In this document: positions 1-10,350 of the stretch, one piece after another | Layout of the letters: each line of letters begins with the position of its first letter | Numbering within the stretch: the first letter of the stretch is position 1 | Origin: Phaseolus vulgaris | Taxonomy: Eukaryota > Streptophyta > Magnoliopsida > Fabales > Fabaceae | DNA length: 64,000 nucleotides | Direction: 5' to 3' | Assembly: GCF_000499845.2 (NCBI RefSeq) | Contig: NC_023756.2 | Location: forward strand, 2,629,332-2,693,331 | Program-made: the position numbers and the translations under genes | Notes under the pieces: generated by a model | The model's input: the letters and a program-made list of their open reading frames with translations, nothing else | Database searches by the model: none | What the model was told of the DNA's origin: nothing

Positions 1-193
1 AAACCTTAGTTGCTAATTAGATACCAATTTAGAAACTATTTAACAATAATAGAAAATAATAGAAAATAATAGAAACTAATTTAGAAACCAATTTTTTTTT
101 TAGTTTCTAAAATGGTATCTATTTTAGTTTATATTGTAACTATTTATTTTGGTCTCTAAAAATTGGTTTCTATTTCATAATTTTCTTGTAGTG
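1..193. repeat. CACTA-terminus fold-back element, left-truncated by window
   Basis: This is the right half of a fold-back repeat found many times in the window. It ends in CTTGTAGTG, the complement of the CACTACAAG terminus seen at the left end of other copies. The internal phrases (GATACCAATTTAGAAACTATTTAAC and its complement in other copies, split here for length) match the family. The left half lies outside the window, so no target duplication can be checked. Confidence 0.75.
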
Positions 194-1736
194 TTCATAG
201 AATTTGTTCTCTTTCTTCTAACTTTTTAGAACTTCTTATCTAATTTCATTACGACTTCTCTTTAATTTCAGTCCTTAAAACTTCTTTTTTTTTCATAATC
301 TAATTGATCACACATTGTAATAATTGATGAGTTAAGAATATTTTCAACCCACCATTTTTTTAATCAGAATAAGATTTTATTCACTTTAAATATTCTTTTT
401 TTAAAATTTGTTATTAATTTTGGTGGAGTTAATTTTTTTTCTCTTTTCTTTTGAATTTTTCATTAATTATAGTGGATTAGTTGAGAAAATTGATTCTCTC
501 AATTTAGTTAAGCTTATACTAAAATTTTCTTGAATATTTTTCTCTAAATTTATGATTTTGAATACTTATCCTGCTTGAATTGGGAGTCCAATATATTAAA
601 GGTAGGGGAAATTATTTATGTTTTCTATAGAATCTTAGGATATATGATCTAGATGTGACTTTATCACAATATCTTGATTTTTATGCAAAAAAATTATGTT
701 TTGTTTGAAAACAATTTAAATGTTTAAAATCAAGTGAGAATGTTATTTGGGTTTTTGGTTAATATAGGATTTTTTAAAATGTTTTGAATTTGATACTCTT
801 GTTGAGATGTTGATATAGTGGTTAGATTAAGTATGTTAGAGTATAGAGTTTCTTAAGTTGAGTTTTGAATATGGTTTAGATGACTAAAGTTAGTTTCATA
901 TAGTTTTCCATACATTAGTTTATGAGTTTGATGTGAATGAATGTACATATATAATTAGTTTGAATGATCAAGGTTGAATTGAAATGAGTGAAGAATAATA
1001 ATTGAGCAAATTATGATTGTTTGATCATTTTGAATGAAAGTTGTATTTATTAAAGTGGTTTTGAGTATAACTTTTGAAAACAAATTTGATTTTGCTGCAC
1101 GCATTTTGATTTTCTATTTAAGTAAAGGAATTTTTGTCACGCGAAAGTAGAGTAGAAATTCAATATTTGTTCGTTCAACTGAAGGATTTTTTACTAAAAT
1201 GAAAATATATTTGAAACTTAACTTTTGCTTTCGGTCCCATTTTCACTAAAAAGGAATTTTTTACTAAGTGAAAATAGAGTTGAAATTCAATCATTGTTAT
1301 TGACTAAATTTTCACTCAAATGAAAAAAAAAAAATCTTTCAAGCAAGACAATTTTATCTCATACTAAAAAAATTATTTTTTATCTCTTTAATTGAATGTG
1401 AATATTTAAAACAAATATGAATAGAATATTAAATTATATATGTGAAGAACTAATCAAAACACAAGAAGCGATGATTGAATTGTGTTTTAAAACTTTTTTG
1501 TAAATTTTCGCAAATATCTTCTTATTGGTTTTACACTTGATAAACGATCTATTAAAGACCTTAAAAAAACTTAGTCTGAAAATCCCCTTCTTAAGTTAAC
1601 ACGGATGTAATAACATGTTATTTTAACAACATAAGGAAGGAAGAAAATATTTAGAGATTTTTATAGTAGTTTGTATGATACCACAAATAAACATATTGAG
1701 TTTCATTGTTCAGACTAACATTGCAAGTTACAATAC
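194..1736. other. AT-rich intergenic stretch, no gene seen
   Basis: Low-complexity AT-rich sequence with stops in all frames. Around 1130-1330 there are loosely repeated phrases (ATTTTTTACTAA plus GAAAAT, TTGAAATTCAAT) that suggest an old decayed repeat. I see no codon-like patch. Confidence 0.5.
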
Positions 1737-1935
1737 GAGTATTCTTTCGGCTCGTAGTCACTCGTGGCTAAACCGTTCAAATATTGTTTCAGAATGTAGT
1801 CACCCACAACTAACCCATCAAGTATCCTTTAAACACTTAGTCACTTTTAGCAAAAACTCGAAAATTGTTTTGGAACGTAGTCACTCATAGTTAACTCACT
1901 GAGTATTCTTTAACAAACAATCATTCCTTACTAAA
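1737..1935. repeat. Degenerate ~82-bp tandem repeat, about 2.5 units
   Basis: The phrase AGTAT(T/C)CTTT recurs near 1739, 1821 and 1902, each time followed about 10 bases later by GTCACT or a variant. A second phrase, GTAGTCAC, preceded by a TTGTTT(C/T)(A/G)GAA word, recurs near 1792 and 1876. Spacing is 81-84 bp. An open frame of about 70 codons crosses it, but it looks like a by-product of the repeat. Confidence 0.5.
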
Positions 1936-2104
1936 ACACTAAGATGTGATAAAAATGATCACAAAGGGTTCTTCACTTGAGAGGGTTTTGATGTGAATAA
2001 TATTTAAACTCTCTCTACTATTTGCTACTGAACACAATAATGTTCTTTCCTACAGCTATAAAGCTAGGAAGCTTAAGATCTTGTGCATGTTCTTGTATCA
2101 AGAC

Positions 2105-2107
<3 letters not shown>

Positions 2108-2136
<29 letters not shown>
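2108..2136. repeat. (TA)n microsatellite
   Basis: Uninterrupted TA dinucleotide run of about 29 bp. Confidence 0.9.
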
Positions 2137-2138
<2 letters not shown>

Positions 2139-2464
2139 AAAAAAAGAGTTGTTGCACATCATGTCTAGCCATTGTGAGATTATTTTTCTTGCATCTAAGT
2201 GTGCTTTGAGGCTTCCTTGGCAACACCTCTAAAGCATAACAAAGCTTACAAGCTTGGGTAGGTGGCTTTCTCCCTTTTAAGCAAAGCGTATGACATAACA
2301 TAGTTGGCTATCTTGACAGTGTTGACAATTTGGTTTTTCTAGAGAAGTTGTTTGCATGAAACAACTTTCAACATATTTTTGAAAGAAATATATGATGTTG
2401 ACAAGATATTGCGAGATATTCTTAAAAGATTGAAGAAGCTTGTAATTCTCACAAGCATAAAATA

Positions 2465-3311
2465 GGTTTTATGACCATCATGAGGCTTTTTTTTTTTTTA
2501 ACCAAAATGGGGTCGTTTTCAAAAAAATTACAAATATGGGCAAGTCGTGCCAACTTGACACGACTTTATATACAGAAGTCGTGGCAAGTTGGCACGACTT
2601 CTGCCACGTCAACCCTTGAAGTCGTGTCAACTTGGCACGACTTTGTCCACGTCATATATATATATATATATATATTAATTTTTTTGTAAAATTTTCTTAT
2701 TTAGATATTGACTAGTAAGTTATGTAATGTTTAAAATTAATTTGATACATAATTTTCTAAAGGTGTTAGTTTTAAGCAATAAAAAAATGAATAATTGTGT
2801 ATGGATCATGTTTGACGATAATGTAATATATTAATTTGGTTATTAGATTAATAAAAAATATGAAAAACAAAAAAAATGTTCATATTGCAAAACCGAAGGT
2901 CACAATAAAAGTAATTGTCCGCACAAACAAGTTTGATAATAAAATTCAATTTCAAGTTTGATTATTAATTTTCTCATTTTCTTTACCTAAGTATTTATAC
3001 CTTCATAAAAAAATTTATTTATCAAATTAATTTCAAATATTACATAACTTATAATTTTAATTATAATTAAATAATTTTAATATATATTTATTTAAAAACA
3101 ATTCTTTTTTTAAAAAATATGATGTGGACAAAGTCGTGCCAAGTTGACACGACTTCAGACTGACGTGGCAAAGTCGTGACAACTTGGCACGACTTCTACA
3201 TATGAAGTCGTGCCAACTTGGCACGACTTGCCCCATATTTGTAATTTTTTTGACAACGACCCCATTTTGGTAAAAAAAAAAAAAAAAAGACTCCATGATG
3301 GTAAAAAAACC
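2465..3311. mobile_element. Non-autonomous Mutator-like element (MULE) with 9-bp target duplication
   Basis: The element is 847 bp, with terminal inverted repeats of about 200 bp (2465-2660 and 3118-3311). Both arms begin GGTTTT and continue into ACCATCATG and CCAAAATGGGGTCG. It is flanked by a perfect direct repeat CATAAAATA at 2456-2464 and 3312-3320. A 9-bp duplication with long TIRs is the Mutator hallmark. Each arm carries three 25-bp palindromes built on AAGTCGTG...CACGACTT. Between the arms, near 2876-2938 on the plus strand, a short frame ends CSYCKTEGHNKSNCPHK. This is a CX2CX4HX4C zinc knuckle like that at the C terminus of MuDR-type transposases, so the element is probably a deletion derivative of an autonomous MULE. 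A TA microsatellite sits inside the left arm boundary (2654-2676). Confidence 0.8.
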
Positions 3312-3320
3312 CATAAAATA

Positions 3321-5020
3321 AGCATTTACTAAAGGATTTTAACATATGTCTCAGAAGTGTTCAAGGCTTTCATCTATTAAATGAAGTATACTCGTTTATG
3401 TTTGTATAAACAAAATTTGATCAAATGATGCACGTGCACAATACTTGCGCCCGACATGATTTTGTAAAACATAACATTATGTTTTGCACTTTAATTGTTT
3501 AAACGTACAATCAAAACCAAATACATAATTTATTTAATTTGGATCTAACATTATAGTTAACTAATTCGTGGTTTTGTTTAAACGAGTTATGTTGTATGAA
3601 AATGGTTGTTGAGAATGATGAAAGTTGTATGAATTTGGGTCACACATTTGGAATGATATATGAACCATGGCTTGATTTATGTAAGTAAAGACACATTTTT
3701 AATAAAAAAAAAAGATCCCCTGACTTCAATGATAATCTAAGTCACATACACTAAGATATCATGTGGTGAGAAGTTTAGGAAGAGAGTTATTATACACTAT
3801 GTCATGTGTAGATATGCAACTTAAGTTGTAGTAAACTTATCCTAATCCATTACTTTTAGGTTTGGTTGTTAATTTAAATCTTGATTTTGATTAGCTTTTA
3901 GTCCTCTGAAAGACTTCAATTCATCTTCCATTTGTTGAATATGCACAAATTCTTTAACCTTAAGTTCAAACTTAGTTATTAAAATAAAAAATAAATATAG
4001 ATGCAAAATTAGAAGTCACGAGTCATATGTTGAAGTTTTTTCTATAATTAAAAATTGTGAAAGTCCATCTAACTTGAAAACAAAAGCACAACAATATGCA
4101 ATTAATATAATTTAAATAACCAGTTACGTGTCAAAATAACAAAATAAAATTATGATAAATATCTTCCAAAACTAGGCTAATTTTCTGGAATAATAAATGT
4201 AAATTATGATAATTAAATTGATAATCATCCTTGTCATTAAGACAAAAGCATGTATATTACTGTTTTTTCCATTATTCATTTTCCTATATTATTAAAATAT
4301 TCAATCAAATCCTATATAAAAACACCGTAAAACATGTCTATTTTTATTATTTTATATTTACAAGCCATTTTAATTAAAATTTTCACCAAATACTTATAAT
4401 TTAATTTAATATTTTTAATTATCAAGTAATTAGTTTTTCAATTTTGAACTAATTATGAGAAAGACCTTACTCATTCATTATTTTTTATTAAAAACTAAAT
4501 ATGCATGACAACACTCCTGTAAACAAATAGATGGCCATTTTTTAACAGTATCTTTAATTTGATTATTGCCTGCTTTACATTTTCAGTTTTTATTTTCATT
4601 TTTAATTAAAAATATTTTTCTTCTTATTTGTCAAAATATATAAAAATTATAAAAGTATTTTTTGTTATTTTCTGTACAACTCTTAGAAAATTTATTCCCA
4701 AACCAAAAGCTTCGGAATTGGTTTCTGGGCCTTGATTACCTTATAGAAGAAAATTTCTTCCTGCACCTATACTTTACAGTGACACCTCTATTTTGTAGTG
4801 TTGAACAAATGTCTACACTGTATAATCTGTATATGGAATACTTTTTATTTCTCTAAGGGGGTGTAAAAAGAAATTTCCTTATTTTTATAGTGCTGCGTTA
4901 CGGATCCCCGGGTTTAAGTTTGGAGGCCCATGAAACAAAGTATGTCCTAGTCCATCTCTATTAATTTTGTTTATATTTTATTATGTAAAATTATTGATAT
5001 ACTTGTGCATGGATAACTTT
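3321..5020. other. Intergenic; contains a diverged copy of a sequence also at 11.5 kb
   Basis: No gene seen. At about 4063-4245, phrases such as AAAGTCCATCTAAC, TTTAAATAACCAGTTAC and AATCATCCTTGTCATTA match 11508-11727 in the same orientation, so a block was duplicated. The reading frame at 4662-4856 has no recognisable product. A GGATCCCCGGGT string occurs near 4900-4912 (see rejected items). Confidence 0.5.
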
Positions 5021-5385
5021 ATTAATTATTTCATAAAAAATATATTAATGCATATTGATTATTTCATAAAAACTATATTAATGCATATTGATTATTTCAT
5101 AAATACTATATTAATGCATATTGATTATTTCATAAATACTATATTAATATTTTTTTTCACAACAAATTTGAGATAAAAAAATTATTAATGACCTGCTAAA
5201 AAATTCATTTTTTTTCTGCACATCTTCAAGCCAGCTCACAAATCCATAGACTCACAGTTTTTGTGGATCAGATAAAAAAAAAAACTGACCAGCTTCATGT
5301 TGAATCCATCTCAGAATATAATATATGGAGTGGACCAACTTATCTTATCATCTTATATTAAACATCATAATGTAACTGGTTTGTA
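5021..5385. repeat. Duplicated block 1: four 33-bp minisatellite units plus conserved tail
   Basis: Four tandem 33-bp units (5021-5053, 5054-5086, 5087-5119, 5120 to about 5149) share the core GATTATTTCATAAA and end in ATATTAATGCAT. They are followed by a tail at 5219-5385 with GCCAGCTCACAAATCCAT and CACCAGCTTCATGTTGAAT-like phrases. The same array with three units and the same tail is at 9874-10197. The two copies lie on either side of the fusion gene in direct orientation. Confidence 0.75.
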
Positions 5386-5589
5386 TTATAAATTTTTATA
5401 CCTAATATTTTTAATGATAACATAATAAGAAAAAACAAATTCTTATACATAATATATTTTGAAGTAAGAAGGTCCACTGATTTCATTTAAAAACTATTTT
5501 TTATCGATAATAAATAAATTTAATTAAAAAGAATATTTATGAAATATTCCAATTCATATTCCAATTAAATTTATGGAATATTTATGGTA

Positions 5590-5935
5590 TTACATCTCTA
5601 TTATTTTGAACAAACATCTCATTTTGGACTTTTTTTTCCTATACCTCCATAAGTTCTTCTGCCACTCCCATTTACAACGTAAAAAATACCTTTTTAGCCT
5701 TTTTGTGTCATCCTTATAGAGTAATTTCCGGATTATGTAATCCGGACATGCATTTGAAAAAAGACTTCCGGATTACGTAATCCAGAATATTACAGAGGAG
5801 TATTTTTGGAAATATGAAAAATTATGGAAGTGAGAGAAAAATATATGGAGGTGAAGGAAGAAAGAGTTTTGAACCTCAAGGAGGACAAGTAAGGAAAAAA
5901 TCTTTTAGGAGATAAGACATTTGAGTTAAGATTTG
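5590..5935. repeat. Fold-back repeat with two near-perfect TCCGGATTA palindromes
   Basis: At 5727-5750 and 5766-5788 there are two 20-bp-class palindromes built from TTCCGGATTA and its complement around AT or CG. The outer parts are also partly complementary: CTATACCTCCATAAG on the left versus ATATGGAGGTGAAGGAAG on the right. This suggests a small inverted-repeat element. No clear target duplication was found. Confidence 0.5.
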
Positions 5936-6813
5936 TAACGAGTTAAGAACTTGAATTAGAAGGAAAAGAAAGAAGGAAGAAAATTATATTCAAAACCTTG
6001 ACCAAACAAATCAAGATATTTATCCAAGATCTTTTCTTCCTTTTTTTGGGATAGGATTATAGATATTTTCTATGCCTTTCTTTTTACCTTTAACCTCAAA
6101 ATGATGTTGAAAATATTATTTCATGTTATTTGTACCTTTAGATTCTTTTGCATACTGTCAACTATTTATTTAAATGAACACTTTTAGACAAAATTTACTC
6201 ATATAGATAAGTTGTAAGTTGTTCATTGTTAAGAAGTCGTGCAAGCATGACATAAATTTATATTTATCAAAGTGAAGTCATGTCATGACATGACACTATA
6301 AAAAAAAAGATATTTTTTTTATCGACAGTGACAAACAAAAGTCAACGCTAAACATAAATAAATATTTCTTTTAAATATTTACTCTAGAGTTTTCTTTTAA
6401 AATAAATATATTTTTTAACAAAAATCAACATATAAACACTTTTAACACGTTGAAAATGATTTTAACTAAAACAAATAAGAATTTATTATAGTTTGAATAC
6501 ACATACATATTGTCATGAATAATCAAATTATTAATCACACTCAAATAAATAATAAGACTTTATGATCTGGTATTTTTTTGAAAATAAAACGAACAAAACA
6601 TATATAAAATTTGCAAGTTTTGTAACCTAATAGAATTACCACCATGCATAAACACTTTAAGATTTTAACTCCAAAAGTAAGTGGGATTCATGACTTATTA
6701 AGCATAACTAAACATAGGATTCAACCATGAAAAAGTCATTTCCATACAAAATATAAAAGGTTTCTGCAATTATTGTGAAATTTCAAATATGTTTGTAATG
6801 ATTCTCACTGTCT
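5936..6813. other. Intergenic region downstream of the fusion gene
   Basis: AT-rich with no gene seen. It includes CACTATAAAAAAAA near 6293, followed by a TTTATCGACAGTGAC phrase, possibly the end of another small transposon. The last ~100 bp would be the 3' UTR of the gene that ends at 6814. Confidence 0.4.
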
Positions 6814-9478
6814 TCAATCATCATGATTCTTGATGTTCTTACTTGGCATGATCTTGAGGAAACCTCTTTTGTTGAAGCAAACAATGATAATAAGATGAAG
6901 AAGTGTCATTGCAATGGCTACTCTCCATGTAAACATAAGACCCATAGTGAAACCTATCACCACTGCACAAATTGTTTGAACCACTACACCCATTTTCTCT
7001 CCCATTAAAGGCATAACCTGATACACCAAGAAGGGTATAATGTAAGTAAAAGGAGAAAAGAATAATTCTAAGTTATAATAAAATTATTAAATAATAATTA
7101 AATTTTAAAAAAATAATTAGTCATTATATTAACTAAATTATATAATATTTTAAAAACTATTTGTCAATAAAAAAAACTATTTTAAAAAATATAAAATAAT
7201 TTATATTATTAATAAATTTATAAAATAATTTCTATTATTTAAATTAGCTACCAAGAATTTAATTACTAATTACTTAATATTTTTTCATTTATTTGTTAGT
7301 GGTTATATACTAATTTAAAAACTATTTTATTACACTCATTCTTAAAAATTGGAGTATAAAAAAAATGTTCTATTTTATTTAATTTTCTGCTTAAAAAAAA
7401 TACAACCTATAGCATGAAATAGCATAATATAAGTTAAAACAAAGTCATAAAGAGAAATACTCATAAGAGTGGCTATTAAAAAATAGTGATACTAGAAAGA
7501 AAAATATTTAAAGGAACTCATTTATGCTGCAACTATAATAAGAATGAAGCAAACTTATTCTTAACTATAATATAACCACAAGGGATACAATTTACTTGCT
7601 TGAAAGTAAAATTAACAACACAAATGGCATCATTTTCGGCAATATTGTGTTAGATATTTCCAAGTATTATTAATTACATGCAGATTTTCACCAAAATAAC
7701 ATATAAATTACATTGTTTTATCGTATATATTTCACATTAATATGCAACTGTTTGTTCTTTAAATATAGAATAAAGATTCATGACATGCAACAAAGCACAG
7801 AGAAATTGGCCCAAAGTAATAATAAAAACATACCACATTTTCTTGGACAAATTTATGGCAAAGATCACATCTGAAAGTTTCCTTCTGAACGAACCATCCA
7901 TCTCCAATGGGAAGAATCTTTGAAACCCTTTTGATTAAATACTCTTTCATGCAAATAATGTTATAGGGTTGGTGGAAGACATTAGCAATGAAGGAGATGA
8001 CAACCAAACCTAGGAAACAAAACGAATACATCTTTGTCTTCCTTGTTATCTCATCATGACATGAGAGAAAGTAAACAAATATGACTGAACACATAATTGT
8101 GCAAAACAACAGTGCAATGAAACAACCTAAATATGTTTGCTTCCACTTGGGAATGCTCAGTGTTGGCTTTTCATCCTCAACAACATTCTCTTCAACTTTG
8201 TCATAATTAGGAAATTTTCTGGTGAACTCCTTCAGCAGATCTTGGTGGTCCTTGAAAATGACAGCAAGCTAGAGAAAAGAGAGAACACATTCAAGAGATT
8301 CAACAGAAATATCTCAGATAAATGGTTCTGACAGAAAATGGTGCTTTGCTCCTTAAAAGGACAACACACTTACCTCACCATGAAGATCACAGGTTGTCTT
8401 TCTCTTATCTTCTTTGTACGTTTTGATACTCATCAAGAATGACTGATAAAGATGCTCATCATCTTTGAATCGTTCCTATTTGAAAGCAATAAACATATCA
8501 ATATTACAACTACAGGAATCAACAATGATATCATATGATAACCTCATTATTAATCACCTTTATGTTGTCAACCAAACGGACTAGTTCCTGAGAAGGTTCG
8601 TCCTTAAGTTTGATCTCATGCTCCTTTGGCAAGAAAGCGTTGAATCTCAAAATCAAACTGCTGTGCCCTTTCAGTAACTCTTTCACCCTCGCAGCAACAA
8701 CCTCAGAGGTAATCCTGGAATACCAAAACAAATATCAGAGAACACTTCACTTCTCAAAATCATAAGAAAAACTGAACCTTTGATTTGCATGATCTCAGTA
8801 AATGTCTTTAGGAGATAGTTAACTCGAGTATCAGTTCTTTGCATTAAGATTTTTCAGTTGTTGTAAGAGAAGTTAGAAAATAAGAGTTTCAATCAGGTTT
8901 TTGGTATAAGATGGTATATGGGTTGAAGTATCCTAATTAGGGAGAGAATCTACCTTTCAGCCTTGTAATCTTTCAGGATCTGGATCAACATGTCATACTT
9001 CTCCCTTTCGTTCCAAAACACATCTTTGGCTCTATTCAGAAAATTCAAGGCATCATTCATACTAGTTCTCTGGGGAGTACTTTGAGGGAGTTCGTTTTGT
9101 CTGAGGCTTCATTCATGCACAGAAAGCAAACTCATTCACTTTTAGATACCTAGAATTTTAACAACCATAAATGCTAATATCTAAATGCATCAAATGTTCT
9201 ATCATTGAATCAAACTACCCAAAATTTATTATATTCCTATCTTCTTTAGGTCTACACCACACATAAATCAATCTTCTAAACTTGAATCAAAATTAACCAT
9301 TTAGGATTCACACACATACAACTTGAACACATAAATTTATTTCAAAAGCCATGATCCCAGCAGAGAACCCTTCCCAAAGTCAAATTAAGCTAAGCTAAAC
9401 ACAATCCTAAGTAAGGTGATGATGATAAACCAGAATTGAAGAGCACATGAGAGAAGAAACAGACCCTTGTTGTTCCAT
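6814..9478 (-). CDS. SIN3-like PAH protein fused in frame to an ABCB transporter fragment (predicted 354 aa)
   Basis: Six exons on the minus strand: 9478-9465, 9106-8954, 8714-8558, 8475-8374, 8268-7834 and 7017-6814. All introns are GT-AG, phases agree, and the frame closes at TGA 6814-6816. Residues ~22-86 form a paired amphipathic helix domain (RVKELLKGHSSLILRFNAFL). Residues ~100-162 form a second one (KERFKDDEHLYQSFL, then FKDHQDLLKEF). In SIN3 scaffolds such domains bind repressor and transcription-factor helices. From about residue 167 the protein turns into ABCB transmembrane domain 2: IPKWKQ, then two hydrophobic segments in exon 5 and two in exon 6 (VVQTICAVVIGFTMG). It matches the transporter at 18464-27030, exon 6 and exon 7, including the shared intron. 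No nucleotide-binding domain remains. The start was chosen because the paralogue at 14447 has the same tiny first exon. The function is unknown; it may be an expressed chimera or a decaying one. Confidence 0.7.
7075..7300. repeat. Degenerate CACTA fold-back remnant in the last intron of the fusion gene
   Basis: Phrases such as AAATAATTAGTCATTATATTAACTAAATTA (split here: TAATTAGTCATTATATTAAC) and TAGCTACCAAGAATTTAATTAC resemble the fold-back family. The termini are gone. It lies inside intron 7018-7833. Confidence 0.4.
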
Positions 9479-9621
9479 CTTCAGAAAATAGGGCAACCAG
9501 AGATTTCAGAAAGGAATTGAATTGGTGGAAAAAAGGAGCACTGAAAAGTGAAGTTTTTCAAGGTTTTATCCAAAATAGGGCAAAGTCAGTGAATGTATGT
9601 TGTCTGAAATGTTGTGGTGTG

Positions 9622-9695
9622 TTGTCTGAACCACTTCATTCATGTGTCATGTGGGTCATATACTACTACCACCAAGCCTGGCCCATACTATATAT
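9622..9695 (-). promoter_or_regulatory. Putative promoter of the fusion gene
   Basis: A TATATAGT box at 9695-9688 (minus) lies about 210 bp before the ATG at 9478. A 19-20 bp block at 9622-9641 (plus-strand TTGTCTGAACCACTTCATT) is repeated upstream of the paralogue at 14554-14573. The shared block and similar TATA spacing suggest the two genes inherited one promoter. Confidence 0.45.
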
Positions 9696-9705
9696 TTTTC
9701 TAAAA

Positions 9706-10350
9706 AATATAAAATAAGTTAAAATCATAAAAATATTTTAAAAAATTAATTATGTTTTTAATTTTGTGTTTACACAAATTATCAAGCTTGAAAACAAAAT
9801 ATTACAATAATACTCTTAAAAAAATGTAACGCTAGTTCGTTGTCTAATTTAATATAATATGAAAAATAACATTATTAATTATTTCATAAAAACTATATTA
9901 ATTCATATTAGTTATTTCATAAATAATATATTAATGCATATCAATTGTTTCATAAATACTATATTAATATATTTTTTCATAACAAATTTGAGATAAAAAA
10001 TTATTAATGACCTGCTAAAAAAATTCTATTTTTTCTTTCACATCTTGGAGCCAGCTCACAAATCCATGGACTGACAATTTTTGTGGGGGATCAAATAAAA
10101 AAACTCACCAGCTTCATGTTGAATTCATCTCAGAATATAATATATGAAGTGGACCAATTTATCTTAGCATCTCATATTAAGCATAATAATGTAACTGTAG
10201 TTTGTAAAATAAGTTAAAATCATAAAAATATTTAAAAATAATAATTATGCGTTTAATTTTGTGTTTGCACAAATTATCAAGCATGAAAACAAAAGATTAC
10301 AATACTAAAAAAACGTAACACTAGTTCGTTGTTAATTTAATCGAATATAA
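9706..10350. repeat. Duplicated block 2: 33-bp array copy flanked by ~150-bp direct repeats
   Basis: The centre (9874-10197) is the second copy of the block at 5021-5385, with three 33-bp units (9874, 9907, 9940) and the same tail. It is bracketed by direct repeats at 9706-9860 and 10204-10350. Both start AAAATAAGTTAAAATCATAA (or nearly so) and both contain CACAAATTATCAAGC and ACTAGTTCGTTGT-like words. Confidence 0.65.

Noticed and set aside
2471..3314. ORFs on both strands over the MULE arms.
   Set aside because: They are translations of terminal inverted repeats and palindromes, with poly(F) and poly(YI) runs.
4900..4912. GGATCCCCGGGT string identical to a common cloning-vector polylinker segment.
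   Set aside because: Only about a dozen bases match; the flanking bases do not continue as vector polylinker, and the surroundings are ordinary AT-rich plant DNA. A chance match is more likely than contamination.
6814..8109. Treating the ABCB-like piece as a stand-alone dead pseudogene.
   Set aside because: Both exons are open, splice in phase and continue upstream in frame into the SIN3-like exon without a stop, so a chimera fits better. A pseudogene remains possible.
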